Source: Ectorhizobium quercum
GTDB lineage: Bacteria > Pseudomonadota > Alphaproteobacteria > Rhizobiales > Rhizobiaceae
DNA length: 64,000 nt
NCBI RefSeq assembly: GCF_026552795.1
Contig: NZ_JANFPI010000005.1
Coordinates: forward strand, 1 to 64,000
Direction: 5' to 3'
The notes under the pieces were generated by a model. It had not been told where the DNA came from. It did not search any database and saw only the letters and a list, made by a program, of their open reading frames with translations. A program made the position numbers and the translations under genes. Below, in pieces: positions 1-9,431 of the stretch (position 1 is the stretch's first letter; the number at the start of each line of letters is the position of its first letter).

Positions 1-12
1 ACATGCGCAAAC

Positions 13-71
13 GGCAGCGTACCGGGCTCGGACACGGTCTCTTGCGACCAAGGGTGACACGGTACGCTGCC
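13..71. repeat. 12-bp inverted repeat with 35-nt spacer
   Basis: A perfect 12-bp inverted repeat: ggcagcgtaccg at 13-24 and its reverse complement at 60-71. It lies in the non-coding stretch before the ETF-QO gene end. No T-tract follows either arm, so it is not a simple terminator. It may be part of a structured RNA or repeat cut off by the window edge; I cannot assign it. Confidence 0.4.
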
Positions 72-148
72 AGCAACTCAAGCCTACCAAAATCAAGCCG
101 ATAAAACAGATAAGGGTGACGAAGGAGGCGGTTTGTCGATACGTGAAA

Positions 149-169
149 GGCGCCCCCGGGGCGCCTTTT
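149..169 (-). terminator. intrinsic terminator after the ETF-QO gene
   Basis: A GC-rich hairpin (ggcgcccc / ggggcgcc) sits 6 nt beyond the stop codon of the minus-strand ETF-QO gene. It is flanked by short T-runs in both orientations, so it could act on either strand. Position and shape fit a rho-independent terminator for the ETF-QO transcript. Confidence 0.6.
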
Positions 170-174
170 CGACA

Positions 175-1827
175 TCACATGTTCGGATAGACAGGCCCTT
201 CGCCCCCTTGGGGCGGCACCCAGTTGATGTTCTGGTTCGGGTCCTTGATGTCGCAGGTCTTGCAGTGGACGCAGTTCTGGGCGTTGATGACATAGGTCAT
301 CGCGCCGTCCTTCTCCACCCATTCATAGACCCCGGCGGGACAGTAGCGCGTCGAGGGGCCGGCATAGACGTCGAGTTCCGAGCTTCTCTGGAGCGCGGCG
401 TCCCTCACCTGCAAATGCACCGGCTGGTCTTCCTCGTGATTGGTGTTCGACAGGAACACCGAGGACAGGCGGTCGAAGGTCAGCACGCCATCCGGCTTCG
501 GATAGTCGATCGGCTTGTGTTGCGCGGCCGGCTCGAGGCTCGCCGCATCCGTCTTGCCGTGGCCGAGCGTGCCGAACAGGGAAAAGCCGGCAAGCGCGTT
601 GGTCCACATGTCGAGACCGCCGAGGGCGATGCCGCCCAGCGTGCCGAATTTCGACCATAGCGGCTTGACGTTGCGCACCGGCTTCAGATCCCGGCCGATC
701 GGCCCGTCGCGCCATTCGGCCTCGATTTCCGCCACTTCGTCGTGGGCGCGGCCTGCGGTAATCGCCGCCGCGACCTTTTCCGCCGCCAGCATGCCGGAGA
801 GCATCGCGTTATGGCTACCCTTGATGCGCGGCACGTTGACGAAACCGGCCGAACAGCCGATCAGCGCCCCGCCCGGAAAGGTCAACTTCGGCACCGACTG
901 GAAGCCGCCCTCGGTGATGGCGCGGGCGCCGTAGGAGATGCGCTTGCCCCCCTCGAAGGTGCCCCGGATTGCCGGGTGCGTCTTGAAGCGCTGGAACTCC
1001 TCGAAGGGGTAGAGGTAAGGGTTCTTGTAGTTGAGATGGACCACGAAGCCGACGGCGACGAGATTGTCTTCCAGATGATAGAGGAACGAACCGCCGCCGG
1101 TCTTCATGTCGAGCGGCCAGCCGAAGGAGTGCTGCACGAGGCCGGGCCGGTGGTTTTCCGGCTTCACCTGCCACAGTTCCTTGATGCCGATGCCGAATTT
1201 CTGCGGCTCGCGGTCCTTTTGCAGATCGTATTTCGCGATGAGCTGCTTGGCGAGCGAGCCGCGCACGCCCTCGCCGATCAGCACGTATTTGCCGAGAAGC
1301 GCCATGCCGGGGGTGAAGTTCGGGCCGGGCTCGCCGTTTCTCTCGACGCCCATGTCGCCGGTGACGACGCCGGTGACGGCGCCGTTGTCGTCATAGATCA
1401 CATCCGCGGCGGCGAAGCCGGGATAGATCTCGACGCCGAGCGCCTCCGCCTTTTCCGCCAGCCAGCGACAGACATTGCCGAGCGAGACGATGTAGTTGCC
1501 GTGATTGTCCAGCATCTTCGGCATGAAGACGGCCGGCAGGGAAATGGCCTTCTCCCGGGTGAGAAAGAGGAAATGATCGTCCGTCACCGGGGTCCTGAAC
1601 GGATGGCCCTCCTCCTCGCGCCAGCCGGGCAGCAGCGCATCGATGCCGACCGGATCGATGACCGCGCCGGAGAGAATGTGCGCGCCGACTTCGGCGCCTT
1701 TTTCCAGAACGACGACGGAGAGGTCCGGGTTCACCTGCTTCAGGCGGATCGCCGCCGAAAGACCGGCCGGCCCCGCGCCGACGATCACGACGTCGAATTC
1801 CATGCTCTCGCGTTCGATCTCTTCCAT
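175..1827 (-). CDS. etfQO: electron transfer flavoprotein-ubiquinone oxidoreductase
   Basis: Inner-membrane-associated FAD/4Fe-4S enzyme (550 aa) passing electrons from reduced electron transfer flavoprotein to ubiquinone, linking acyl-CoA and related dehydrogenases to respiration. The N-terminus has the FAD-binding GAGPAGLSAAIRL motif about 10-20 residues in. The C-terminus has the cysteine cluster YCPAGVYE...CVHCKTCDIKDP that ligates the 4Fe-4S centre, and the usual ending rich in N, P and G. Length matches the family (about 550 aa). The ATG at 1827 is preferred because AAGGA lies 8 nt upstream; a GTG at 1833 is an alternative. It stands alone, followed by a hairpin terminator. Confidence 0.93.
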   Translation of the reverse strand: MEEIERESMEFDVVIVGAGPAGLSAAIRLKQVNPDLSVVVLEKGAEVGAHILSGAVIDPVGIDALLPGWREEEGHPFRTPVTDDHFLFLTREKAISLPAVFMPKMLDNHGNYIVSLGNVCRWLAEKAEALGVEIYPGFAAADVIYDDNGAVTGVVTGDMGVERNGEPGPNFTPGMALLGKYVLIGEGVRGSLAKQLIAKYDLQKDREPQKFGIGIKELWQVKPENHRPGLVQHSFGWPLDMKTGGGSFLYHLEDNLVAVGFVVHLNYKNPYLYPFEEFQRFKTHPAIRGTFEGGKRISYGARAITEGGFQSVPKLTFPGGALIGCSAGFVNVPRIKGSHNAMLSGMLAAEKVAAAITAGRAHDEVAEIEAEWRDGPIGRDLKPVRNVKPLWSKFGTLGGIALGGLDMWTNALAGFSLFGTLGHGKTDAASLEPAAQHKPIDYPKPDGVLTFDRLSSVFLSNTNHEEDQPVHLQVRDAALQRSSELDVYAGPSTRYCPAGVYEWVEKDGAMTYVINAQNCVHCKTCDIKDPNQNINWVPPQGGEGPVYPNM

Positions 1828-2053
1828 CGCCACGGTCCTTTCCGCTCCAGCCTGTCGCCACGGGCTTCGTCCCGGTTCGTTTTCTCTATTCCCGAAGAGA
1901 GCGGGAAAGTCGAGAACGAAGGTTGTCCGACAACGTAGATTTTTTCCATAAGCCTATGAGAAACGGTAATAACGTGGCGCAAAAAGCGGTCGCGGCCTGC
2001 GCTTCGGCATGTTAATCGTCATGACCGGACAGGTATTTTCAAGAGAGGTTCCG

Positions 2054-2842
2054 ATGGACTTTCAGATTTCCGGAAAGCGGGCGCTGGTGCTCGCCTCATC
2101 GCGCGGGCTCGGCGCCGGCATCGCCTCGGCGCTCGCCGCCGAAGGCGTGAACGTGCTTCTGTGCGGACGCAGCGGCGAAAGGCTGGATGCCAATTGCAAG
2201 GCGATCAACGCGCGCGGCAAGGGCAAGGCCGACTGGGTGTGGGCCGACCTCGCCGATCCGGAATTCGTGCCCGGCATCGTGGCTGCCGTGAAGGACAAGC
2301 TCGGCGGCATCGACATTCTGGTCAACAACACCGGCGGGCCGGTTCCCGGCACATCGGAGGACATGCACCCGGACCGGCTGGAGAGCTATTTCCAGTCGAT
2401 GGTGCTGAGCGTCATCACGCTGACCAACACGCTCCTGCCCGAGATGAAGGAACAGGGCTGGGGCCGCATTGTGACCGTCGCCTCCTCCGGCGTCATCGAG
2501 CCCATTCCGGGGCTTGCGCTCTCCAACACGCTGCGCGGCGCGCTGGTCGGGTGGAACAAGACGCTTTCCGCCGAAGTCGCCGCCAGCGGCATCACCGCCA
2601 ACATGGTGCTTCCCGGCCGCATCCTCACCGACCGCATCGAAGAGCTGGATGGCGCCAACGCCAAACGCACCGGCAAGAGCATCGAGGACATCCGCGCCGC
2701 CTCCGTCGCCTCCATTCCGGCCAGGCGCCTGGGCACGGTCGAGGAATTCGCCGCCGCCGCCGCGTTCCTCTGCTCACAGCAGGCGAGCTACATCACCGGC
2801 ACGATGCTGCGCGTCGACGGCGGCAGCGCCAGGTCGCTCTGA
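2054..2842 (+). CDS. SDR-family protein with degenerate active site
   Basis: 262-aa Rossmann-fold protein of the short-chain dehydrogenase/reductase superfamily, closest in look to 3-oxoacyl-ACP reductase-like SDRs. Visible are a variant dinucleotide motif (SSRGLGAGIA near residue 15), the NNTGGP segment, and the C-terminal YITGTMLRVDGG segment typical of FabG-like proteins. The usual YxxxK catalytic motif is not present: the aligned stretch reads SNTLRGALVGWNK, with Ser for Tyr and Arg for Lys. GAGAGG about 7 nt before the ATG at 2054 decides the start over an upstream ATG. A T-tailed hairpin follows. Substrate unknown; family assignment is firm, enzymatic activity uncertain. Confidence 0.85.
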   Translation: MDFQISGKRALVLASSRGLGAGIASALAAEGVNVLLCGRSGERLDANCKAINARGKGKADWVWADLADPEFVPGIVAAVKDKLGGIDILVNNTGGPVPGTSEDMHPDRLESYFQSMVLSVITLTNTLLPEMKEQGWGRIVTVASSGVIEPIPGLALSNTLRGALVGWNKTLSAEVAASGITANMVLPGRILTDRIEELDGANAKRTGKSIEDIRAASVASIPARRLGTVEEFAAAAAFLCSQQASYITGTMLRVDGGSARSL

Positions 2843-2902
2843 CTTTTCGGGCGGGGGTTGCGCTGCGCCCCGGTCCGTGCCATTCACGCCATCCCATTCG
2901 CG

Positions 2903-2923
2903 GGCGCCCTCCGGGGCGCCTTT
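2903..2923 (+). terminator. intrinsic terminator between SDR and Hsp70-like genes
   Basis: Seven-bp GC stem (ggcgccc / gggcgcc, 4-nt loop) followed by TTT about 60 nt after the SDR stop codon. It probably ends the SDR transcript; the Hsp70-like gene starts 56 nt further on. Confidence 0.6.
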
Positions 2924-2978
2924 CGCATTTCCGGCTGGCCCGGTTCACACGCACGATTTCGATGATGGAGATGAGGCG

Positions 2979-4280
2979 ATGACGCGCGCACTCGGACTGG
3001 ACTTCGGCACGACCAACACGGTCGTCGCCCTGGCGGACAGCGACCGGCAGACGCATTCGATGCGCTTCGAAAGCCGCGCCGGCACGACCGACAGCATGCG
3101 CACGGCGCTTTCCTTCATGAAGGACCCGGCGCTCGGCGCCTCCGCCCTGAAGGTCGAGGCCGGACAGGCGGCGATCAGCACGTTCGTCGACAATCCGGGC
3201 GACTGCCGTTTCCTGCAATCGATCAAGACCTTCGCGGCCAGCGCCCTGTTCCAGGGCACGCTCGTCTTCGCCCGCCGGCACGAGTTCGAAGACCTGATGG
3301 ACGTCTTCATCCGCCGCCTGAGGACCTATGCCGGCGCTGACTGGCCGGAAGCGCCCGGCCCGCTGGTCGTCGGGCGCCCGGTGCGCTTCGCCGGCGCCAA
3401 CCCGGACGAAACGCTGGCAATGGAGCGTTACGACAGGGCGCTGGCCCGCCTCGGCTTCTCCGACATCCATTATGTCTACGAGCCTGTGGCGGCGGCCTAT
3501 TATTTCGCACGGACGCTGAAGGCGGACGCCAACGTGCTGGTCGCCGACTTCGGCGGCGGCACCACGGACTATTCGCTGATCCGCTTCGAAACCCATGCCG
3601 GACGCCTGAGCGCGACACCCATCGGCCATTCGGGCGTCGGCGTGGCGGGCGACCATTTCGACTTCCGCATGATCGACAACATCGTCTCGCCGGAAATCGG
3701 CAAGGGCTCGCAGTTCAAGAGCTTCGGCAAGATTCTCGACGTGCCCTCGGGCTATTACGTGAATTTCGGCCGCTGGAACCAGCTTTCCATCTTCAAGACC
3801 ACCCGCGAGTTCACCGACCTGAAATCGCTGGTGCGGCAGGCGCTTGAGCCGGAGAAGCTGGAACTCTTCATCGACCTCGTCGAGAACGACGAGGGCTATC
3901 CGCTCTATCAGGCGATTTCGGCCACCAAGATGGCGCTCTCCTCCGCCGAGGAGGCTGCCTTCGACTTCGCGCCCCTCGGCGCCGCCGGACGCAAGACCGT
4001 GCGCCGCGCCGATTTCGAAAGCTGGATCGCCGACGATCTGGCCAGGATCGAGGGCGCGCTGGACGAGGTGCTGGAAAAGACGAACACGCCCGCTTCGGCC
4101 ATCGACAAGGTGTTTCTGACCGGCGGCACGTCCTTCGTGCCCGCCGTGCGGTCGATCTTCACCCGCCGTTTCGGCGCTTCGAGGATCGAAAGCGGCGGCG
4201 AACTGCTCTCCATCGCCCACGGCCTGGCCCTGATCGGCGAAAGCGGCGAAATCGAACGGTGGACCGCCGCGCGCCCGTAG
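2979..4280 (+). CDS. Hsp70-family ATPase without substrate-binding domain (YegD-like)
   Basis: 433-aa actin/Hsp70-fold ATPase. The phosphate-1 loop LDFGTTNTVVAL is at the extreme N-terminus, the phosphate-2 motif ADFGGGTTDYSL is near residue 190, and the adenosine motif FLTGGTSFVPAV is near residue 380. The chain ends right after the nucleotide-binding domain, so the DnaK peptide-binding and lid domains are absent, as in E. coli YegD. ATG at 2979 follows a GATGGAGATGAGG purine-rich site. Cytosolic; client and role unknown. It precedes the UDG-like gene by 45 nt on the same strand, so the two may be co-transcribed. Confidence 0.85.
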   Translation: MTRALGLDFGTTNTVVALADSDRQTHSMRFESRAGTTDSMRTALSFMKDPALGASALKVEAGQAAISTFVDNPGDCRFLQSIKTFAASALFQGTLVFARRHEFEDLMDVFIRRLRTYAGADWPEAPGPLVVGRPVRFAGANPDETLAMERYDRALARLGFSDIHYVYEPVAAAYYFARTLKADANVLVADFGGGTTDYSLIRFETHAGRLSATPIGHSGVGVAGDHFDFRMIDNIVSPEIGKGSQFKSFGKILDVPSGYYVNFGRWNQLSIFKTTREFTDLKSLVRQALEPEKLELFIDLVENDEGYPLYQAISATKMALSSAEEAAFDFAPLGAAGRKTVRRADFESWIADDLARIEGALDEVLEKTNTPASAIDKVFLTGGTSFVPAVRSIFTRRFGASRIESGGELLSIAHGLALIGESGEIERWTAARP

Positions 4281-4325
4281 CGCCGGGGCCTTTCCCCGGC
4301 GGCCCAGGGCGGCTAGAGTAACAGC

Positions 4326-5159
4326 ATGATCGAAGCCGCGAAACTCGATGCGCCGGAACTGGCCGCGCTTCTGCATTTCTATGCGGATGCCGGAGTGGAG
4401 TGGCTTGTCGAGGACGAGGCGGTGGACAGTTTCGCCGCCTTTGCCGCGGCCCGTGCCGCTCAGCAGCAGGCGGCGCCTGCCGGCCAGACGCCGTCGCGGA
4501 CGGAAAAGCCCGCCGCCTCTCCCGCAACGCCGGCCGGCACGCCCGTCGTGCCCAACGAGGAAGCGGTGGCACAAGCCCGCGAGGCGGCGGCACAGGCCCG
4601 CTCGCTCGACGAGCTGAAAGAACGGCTGGTGGCCTTCAACGGCTGCAACCTGCGCCTCAGCGCGCTTTCCACGATCTTCGCAAGCGGTGGCACCGAATCC
4701 GGTGTCATGATCGTCGGCCCCTTGCCGGAACAGGACGACGAGCGCGAGGGAACGGCCTTTTCAGGTCCGTCCGGCTTCCTGCTGGAGCGCATGATCGGCG
4801 CCATCGGCCTGAAGCGCGAATCTGTCCTGACAACGACGCTCGTTCCCTGGCGCACGCCGGGCAATCGCGCACCCCTGCCCCACGAAATCGAGATCTGCCG
4901 GCCGTTCATCGAGCGGCAGGTGGAACTGGCCGGCCCCCGGGCGCTGCTCCTGCTCGGCAACCTGACCGTGCGCACCTTTTTCGGCGCCACCGGCAATATC
5001 CATCAGCTTCGCGGCCAGTGGCGCGACCTGACATTCGGCTCGCACGTCGTTCCGGCGCTCGCCAGCCTGCATCCGTCCGAGCTGATCAAGGCCCCGCGCG
5101 CCAAGCCGCAGGCCTGGGCGGACCTGCTCTCCTTCGCCCGCCGGATCGGCACGCTCTGA
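4326..5159 (+). CDS. uracil-DNA glycosylase family 4-like protein
   Basis: 277 aa. The C-terminal ~190 residues match the SPO1-polymerase-related/family 4 UDG fold: VMIVGPLPEQDD (water-activating loop region), GTAFSGPSGFLLERMIGAIG (PFVGxAGxLL-like), the WRTPGNRAPLPHEIEIC segment, and LLLLGNLTVRTFFG. An N-terminal ~90-residue region rich in Ala and Gln is a likely linker. The family normally has four Fe-S cysteines; only two candidate ligands are visible (NGCNL and EIC). Base-excision repair is the likely role by family, but the active-site substitutions leave activity uncertain. It is convergent with the permease gene, with only 9 nt between stop codons. Confidence 0.78.
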   Translation: MIEAAKLDAPELAALLHFYADAGVEWLVEDEAVDSFAAFAAARAAQQQAAPAGQTPSRTEKPAASPATPAGTPVVPNEEAVAQAREAAAQARSLDELKERLVAFNGCNLRLSALSTIFASGGTESGVMIVGPLPEQDDEREGTAFSGPSGFLLERMIGAIGLKRESVLTTTLVPWRTPGNRAPLPHEIEICRPFIERQVELAGPRALLLLGNLTVRTFFGATGNIHQLRGQWRDLTFGSHVVPALASLHPSELIKAPRAKPQAWADLLSFARRIGTL

Positions 5160-5168
5160 GCGGCGGCA

Positions 5169-6110
5169 TCAGGTGGCGTGGGTCGGCGCGGCCTTGCGCG
5201 CCATGCGACGCTCCAGGCCGAGCATGTGTTCGCGATAGATGATGAAGATGCCGGCGCCGACGACGATCGTCGTCCCGACCAGCGTGGTGGACGACGGCAC
5301 ATCGTTGAACAGGAAATAGGCAATGCCGATGCCGAGCAGGATGGACGTGTAATCGAACGGCGCGATGGCCGAGACATCCGCGTGCCTGTAGCTTTCCGTC
5401 AGCAGGATCTGCGCGACGCCGCCGCAGAAACCCGACAGGGCCAGCATGGCCGTGACGTCGAGCGGCAGCGCCGGCCAGCCGAAGGGGACCGTCGCCAGCG
5501 AGAACACCGATGCGGTGATCGAGAAGTAGAGAACGATGGTCGGCGTCTTTTCCGTCGAGACGAGCTGGCGGACCTGGATCATGGCCATCGCCCCCAGTGT
5601 CGCGGAGAGCAGCACGGCCAATGCGCCGACGGCCTGCGTGGATTCGAAGCCGCCCTCGCGGAACAGGCTGAGCTTGGGCCACGAGATGATGAGCACGCCG
5701 ACCAGGCCGGTGACGACGGCCATCCAGCGATAGACCCGCACCTGTTCCTTGAGGATAAAGGCCGCGAACACGACCGCCAGCAGCGGCAGGGCGTAGCCGA
5801 TCGCGATCGCTTCCGGCAACGGCAGGTGGAGAAGACCGTAGAAGCCGAGCCCCATCGAGAGAATGCCCAGAAAGCCACGCTTGAAATGCCCGAGCGGGTT
5901 GCTGGTGTAGAGTGCGCCCCGCAACTGCTGGCGACACGCCAGATAGCCCAGGATCGGCACCAGCGCGAAGGCCGAGCGATAGAACGTAACCTGTCCCGGC
6001 ATGACCTCCGTGCCCGCCAGCTTGATGAACGTCTGCATGCAGACAAAAAGAAAGACGGAGGACACCTTGAGAAGGATACCCTTCATCGGATTGGCATGGA
6101 CGGGGGGCAT
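5169..6110 (-). CDS. DMT-superfamily permease (EamA domains)
   Basis: 313-aa integral membrane protein with about ten hydrophobic helices arranged as two EamA repeats, as in RhaT/YdcZ-type drug/metabolite transporters. Helices begin at KVSSVFLFVCMQTFI and run to the IVVGAGIFIIY end; the loops carry the usual short basic turns. Substrate cannot be read from the sequence. The start is uncertain: the ATG at 6110 lacks a clear Shine-Dalgarno site, and an internal ATG at 6086 (MKGILLK) starts just before the first helix. It is divergent from pepN. Confidence 0.82.
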   Translation of the reverse strand: MPPVHANPMKGILLKVSSVFLFVCMQTFIKLAGTEVMPGQVTFYRSAFALVPILGYLACRQQLRGALYTSNPLGHFKRGFLGILSMGLGFYGLLHLPLPEAIAIGYALPLLAVVFAAFILKEQVRVYRWMAVVTGLVGVLIISWPKLSLFREGGFESTQAVGALAVLLSATLGAMAMIQVRQLVSTEKTPTIVLYFSITASVFSLATVPFGWPALPLDVTAMLALSGFCGGVAQILLTESYRHADVSAIAPFDYTSILLGIGIAYFLFNDVPSSTTLVGTTIVVGAGIFIIYREHMLGLERRMARKAAPTHAT

Positions 6111-6396
6111 GAAAGACTCGCGAAGGGATCGGCGTACACAAGTGGCGCTGAATTGGTCCGATCCACTAATAGTCGAATTGTGGCAAGTTCGCGATCAATT
6201 TTGTCAATGATTCGATCAAAACATTTATTCACTTCAAGTTGACCCCGAAAGGCGGCGTTCCGATCGAGAAAATTTTAGCAATCCTTCAGGATTTCATGCC
6301 ACGTTTACGGAACGAGGGTGCGGCAGGACGCCGCTTGAAAGCATGTAGCGCGCCCGTCACACCAGCACGACACCAGCAGGATCTTCAGGACACATC

Positions 6397-9045
6397 ATGC
6401 GCACAGACACCGGTCAGGTCATTCGCCTGGCAGACTATCGCCCGGCCGATTTCGTTCTCGAAAGAACGGATCTGACGTTCGAGCTTGATCCCCGATCGAC
6501 GAAAGTGGAAGCGAGACTGATCTTCCACCGGCGCGCGGGTGTCGCCGCGGATGTGCCGCTGGTGCTCGACGGAGACGAACTGACCCTTTCCGGCCTGATG
6601 CTCGACCAGACGGACATCGATGCCGGCCGCTACACGGCCACGCCCGACCGCCTCGAAATCCGCGATCTTCCGGAAGACGGGCCCTTCGAGATCACCGTCA
6701 CGACCTATATCGACCCCGAAAGCAACACGCAGCTGATGGGGCTCTACCGCACGAACGGCGTCTATTGCACCCAGTGCGAGGCGGAAGGCTTCCGCCGCAT
6801 CACCTATTTCCCCGACCGGCCGGACGTGCTTTCGCCCTTCACGATCACGATCATCGCCGACAAGGAAACCAATCCGCTGCTGCTTTCGAACGGCAATTTC
6901 CTCGGCGGCGGCAATTACGACGAGGGCCGGCACTTCGCCGCCTGGTTCGATCCGCATCCGAAGCCGTCCTACCTCTTCGCGCTGGTCGCCGGCGATCTCG
7001 GTGTCGTCGAGGACACGTTCACGACCGCCAGCGGCAACGAGGTCGCCCTGAAGATCTATGTCGAACATGGCAAGGAGCCGCGCGCGGCCTATGCGATGGA
7101 CGCGCTGAAGCGCTCGATGGCGTGGGACGAGGAGCGTTTCGGCCGGGAATACGACCTGAACATCTTCCAGATCGTCGCCGTTTCCGACTTCAACATGGGC
7201 GCGATGGAGAACAAGGGCCTCAACGTCTTCAACGACAAATACGTGCTGGCCGACCCGGAAACAGCGACCGACGCCGACTACGCCAATATCGAGGCGATCA
7301 TCGCCCACGAGTATTTCCACAACTGGACCGGCAACCGCATCACCTGCCGCGACTGGTTCCAGCTTTGCCTGAAGGAAGGGCTGACCGTCTATCGCGATCA
7401 CGAGTTCTCCGCCGACCAGCGCTCGCGAGCCGTCAAGCGCATCGCCGAGGTGCGCCACCTGAAGGCCGAGCAGTTCGCCGAGGACGCCGGCCCCCTCGCC
7501 CACCCCGTCCGTCCCGAGACCTACCGCGAAATCAACAACTTCTATACGACGACCGTCTACGAGAAGGGCTCGGAAGTCACCCGCATGATCGCCACGCTTC
7601 TCGGCGAGGACGGTTTTCGCAAGGGCATGGACCTCTACTTCGACCGTCATGACGGCGACGCCGCGACGGTCGAGGATTTCGTCGCATGCTTCGAGGATTC
7701 GAGCGGTCGCGACCTGTCGCAGTTCAAGCTCTGGTACAGCCAGGCCGGCACGCCGCTCGTCACCGTCTCGACGGCATACGATGCCGTCAGCCAGACCTTC
7801 ACGCTGTCGCTGGAACAGATAATCCCGGCCACGCCCGGCCAGAGCGCCAAGCAGCCGATGCACATTCCGCTGAAGTTCACGCTTCTGGGCGAGAACGGCG
7901 GCGACATCCCGCCCGCCGCCGTATCCGGCGGCGAAGTGACGGGAGACGTGCTGCACCTGACCGGCCGCAGCCAGTCCTTCACCTTCTCCGGCGTGCCCGC
8001 CCGCCCGGTCCTGTCGCTGAACCGCGGCTTTTCGGCGCCGATCAACCTGTCCTTCGACCAGAGCCCGGCGGATCTCGCCCATATCGCCCGCCACGACAGC
8101 GATCTTTTCGCCCGCTGGCAGGCGCTTTCCGATCTGGGCCTGCCGGTGCTGGTAAAGGCCGCGAAGGACGTGCCGGAGGGCAGGCCCGTCACGGTCGACG
8201 GCGCGCTGGTTTCGGCGCTCATCGAAACGCTTGCCGACGACCGGCTGGAGCCGGCCTTCCGGGCGCAGGCGCTTTCGCTGGCGAGCGAATCCGACATCGC
8301 CCGCGAAATCGGCGGCAACAACGACCCGGACGCGATCCACGCCGGGCGCGATGCGGTTCTGAAAACGATCGCCGACAAGGGCTTCGCCACCTTCGAACGG
8401 CTTTACCGGGAACTGGCGCCGAAGGGCGAGTTCACCCCGGATGCCGCAAGCGCCGGCAGGCGGGCGCTGCGCAACGTCGCCCTGACCTACCTCTCGCACG
8501 CCGGGGACAGCGCATCGCTGGCGGCGGAAGCCTTCGCCAAGGCCGACAACATGACGGAACTGGCGCATGCCCTCACCGTCCTCATCCACCGGTTCCCGGA
8601 TACGGACGCGGCGCTGAACGCGCTCGCCGCCTTCGCGACGCGTTTCGACAGCAATCCGCTGGCGCTCGACAAATGGTTCTCGATCCAGGCGACCGTGCCG
8701 GGCGAAACGGCGCTGGAGCGTGTCGAGGCGCTGATGAAGGACCCGCGCTTCAACGCGCAGAACCCCAACCGCGTTCGTGCCCTGATCGGCACCTTCGCCT
8801 TCGCCAACCCGACCGGCTTCAACCGCCCAGACGGCAAGGGCTATGCGCTTCTTGCCGACCAGATCCTCGCCATCGATCCGAAGAATCCCCAGCTTGCAGC
8901 ACGGCTGCTCACCGCCATGCGCTCCTGGCGCGCTCTGGAACCGGTCCGCGCGGAAGCCGCGAAGACCGCACTCGGCAGGATCACCGGCGCCAGACAGCTT
9001 TCCGCCGACGTCGCCGACATCGTGGAGCGCATGCTCAAGGGCTGA
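6397..9045 (+). CDS. pepN: aminopeptidase N (M1 family)
   Basis: 882-aa cytosolic zinc aminopeptidase that removes N-terminal residues from peptides. The exopeptidase motif GAMENKG lies near residue 270, and the zinc site HEYFHNW with the second-zinc Glu (LKEGLTVYRD) lies near 305-330. The C-terminal half is the all-helical DUF3458-type domain typical of the proteobacterial PepN group. Length is normal for this group (about 880 aa). A CAGGA site lies just upstream of the ATG. It is monocistronic, followed by a palindromic repeat. Confidence 0.95.
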   Translation: MRTDTGQVIRLADYRPADFVLERTDLTFELDPRSTKVEARLIFHRRAGVAADVPLVLDGDELTLSGLMLDQTDIDAGRYTATPDRLEIRDLPEDGPFEITVTTYIDPESNTQLMGLYRTNGVYCTQCEAEGFRRITYFPDRPDVLSPFTITIIADKETNPLLLSNGNFLGGGNYDEGRHFAAWFDPHPKPSYLFALVAGDLGVVEDTFTTASGNEVALKIYVEHGKEPRAAYAMDALKRSMAWDEERFGREYDLNIFQIVAVSDFNMGAMENKGLNVFNDKYVLADPETATDADYANIEAIIAHEYFHNWTGNRITCRDWFQLCLKEGLTVYRDHEFSADQRSRAVKRIAEVRHLKAEQFAEDAGPLAHPVRPETYREINNFYTTTVYEKGSEVTRMIATLLGEDGFRKGMDLYFDRHDGDAATVEDFVACFEDSSGRDLSQFKLWYSQAGTPLVTVSTAYDAVSQTFTLSLEQIIPATPGQSAKQPMHIPLKFTLLGENGGDIPPAAVSGGEVTGDVLHLTGRSQSFTFSGVPARPVLSLNRGFSAPINLSFDQSPADLAHIARHDSDLFARWQALSDLGLPVLVKAAKDVPEGRPVTVDGALVSALIETLADDRLEPAFRAQALSLASESDIAREIGGNNDPDAIHAGRDAVLKTIADKGFATFERLYRELAPKGEFTPDAASAGRRALRNVALTYLSHAGDSASLAAEAFAKADNMTELAHALTVLIHRFPDTDAALNALAAFATRFDSNPLALDKWFSIQATVPGETALERVEALMKDPRFNAQNPNRVRALIGTFAFANPTGFNRPDGKGYALLADQILAIDPKNPQLAARLLTAMRSWRALEPVRAEAAKTALGRITGARQLSADVADIVERMLKG

Positions 9046-9119
9046 TCCGGTCTTTCCGGTGCGTGAATGACAGGCGGGGGAAACGCCCGCCGGCAGCGTA
9101 TTCGCACCTCCTCTCTTCT

Positions 9120-9201
9120 GTCGTCCTCGGGCTTGCCCCGAGGGTCCACACCGAGCAGGTGCGGCTGGATGCTCGGGTCAAGCCCGACCATGACGAGAGG
9201 A
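9120..9201. repeat. dispersed palindromic repeat, type A, copy 1
   Basis: About 80 bp with two GC-rich inverted arms: cctcgggcttgccccgagg at the left and gctcgggtcaagcccgac near the right end, joined by a ggtccac...ggatg core and ending in catgacga. Copies of the same element lie at 35321-35398, 39475-39552 and 57981-58056, and a fragment at 42923-42950. It lies in the 386-bp gap between pepN and the histidine kinase gene and could form a 3' hairpin in pepN mRNA. The rest of the gap shows no gene. Confidence 0.75.
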
Positions 9202-9431
9202 GGTTTGTGGTCTTTGTTGGCAAACCGGGGCAGCATTCTTCTTCGCCCCATTTTCGCGCAAATCGCCCTCTCACCCACACGGCGGCAGAGGCAATCCCGA
9301 ATATACCAGCAAAATCATTTGGTTAACAAATGGTTACTTTTGGGCTGGACAAGGCGAATCACCTTTGATTCATTAGGTTAGATTCGGGCGGGCGGCGCTT
9401 CGGATCACACGAGGTTTCAAAGGCGGGGAAC

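Noticed and set aside
2793..4574. 593-codon minus-strand frame opposite the Hsp70-like gene
   Set aside because: Antisense shadow of clear coding sequence, with no family motifs.
6385..8589. 734-codon minus-strand frame opposite pepN
   Set aside because: Antisense shadow; pepN carries all the expected motifs on the plus strand.
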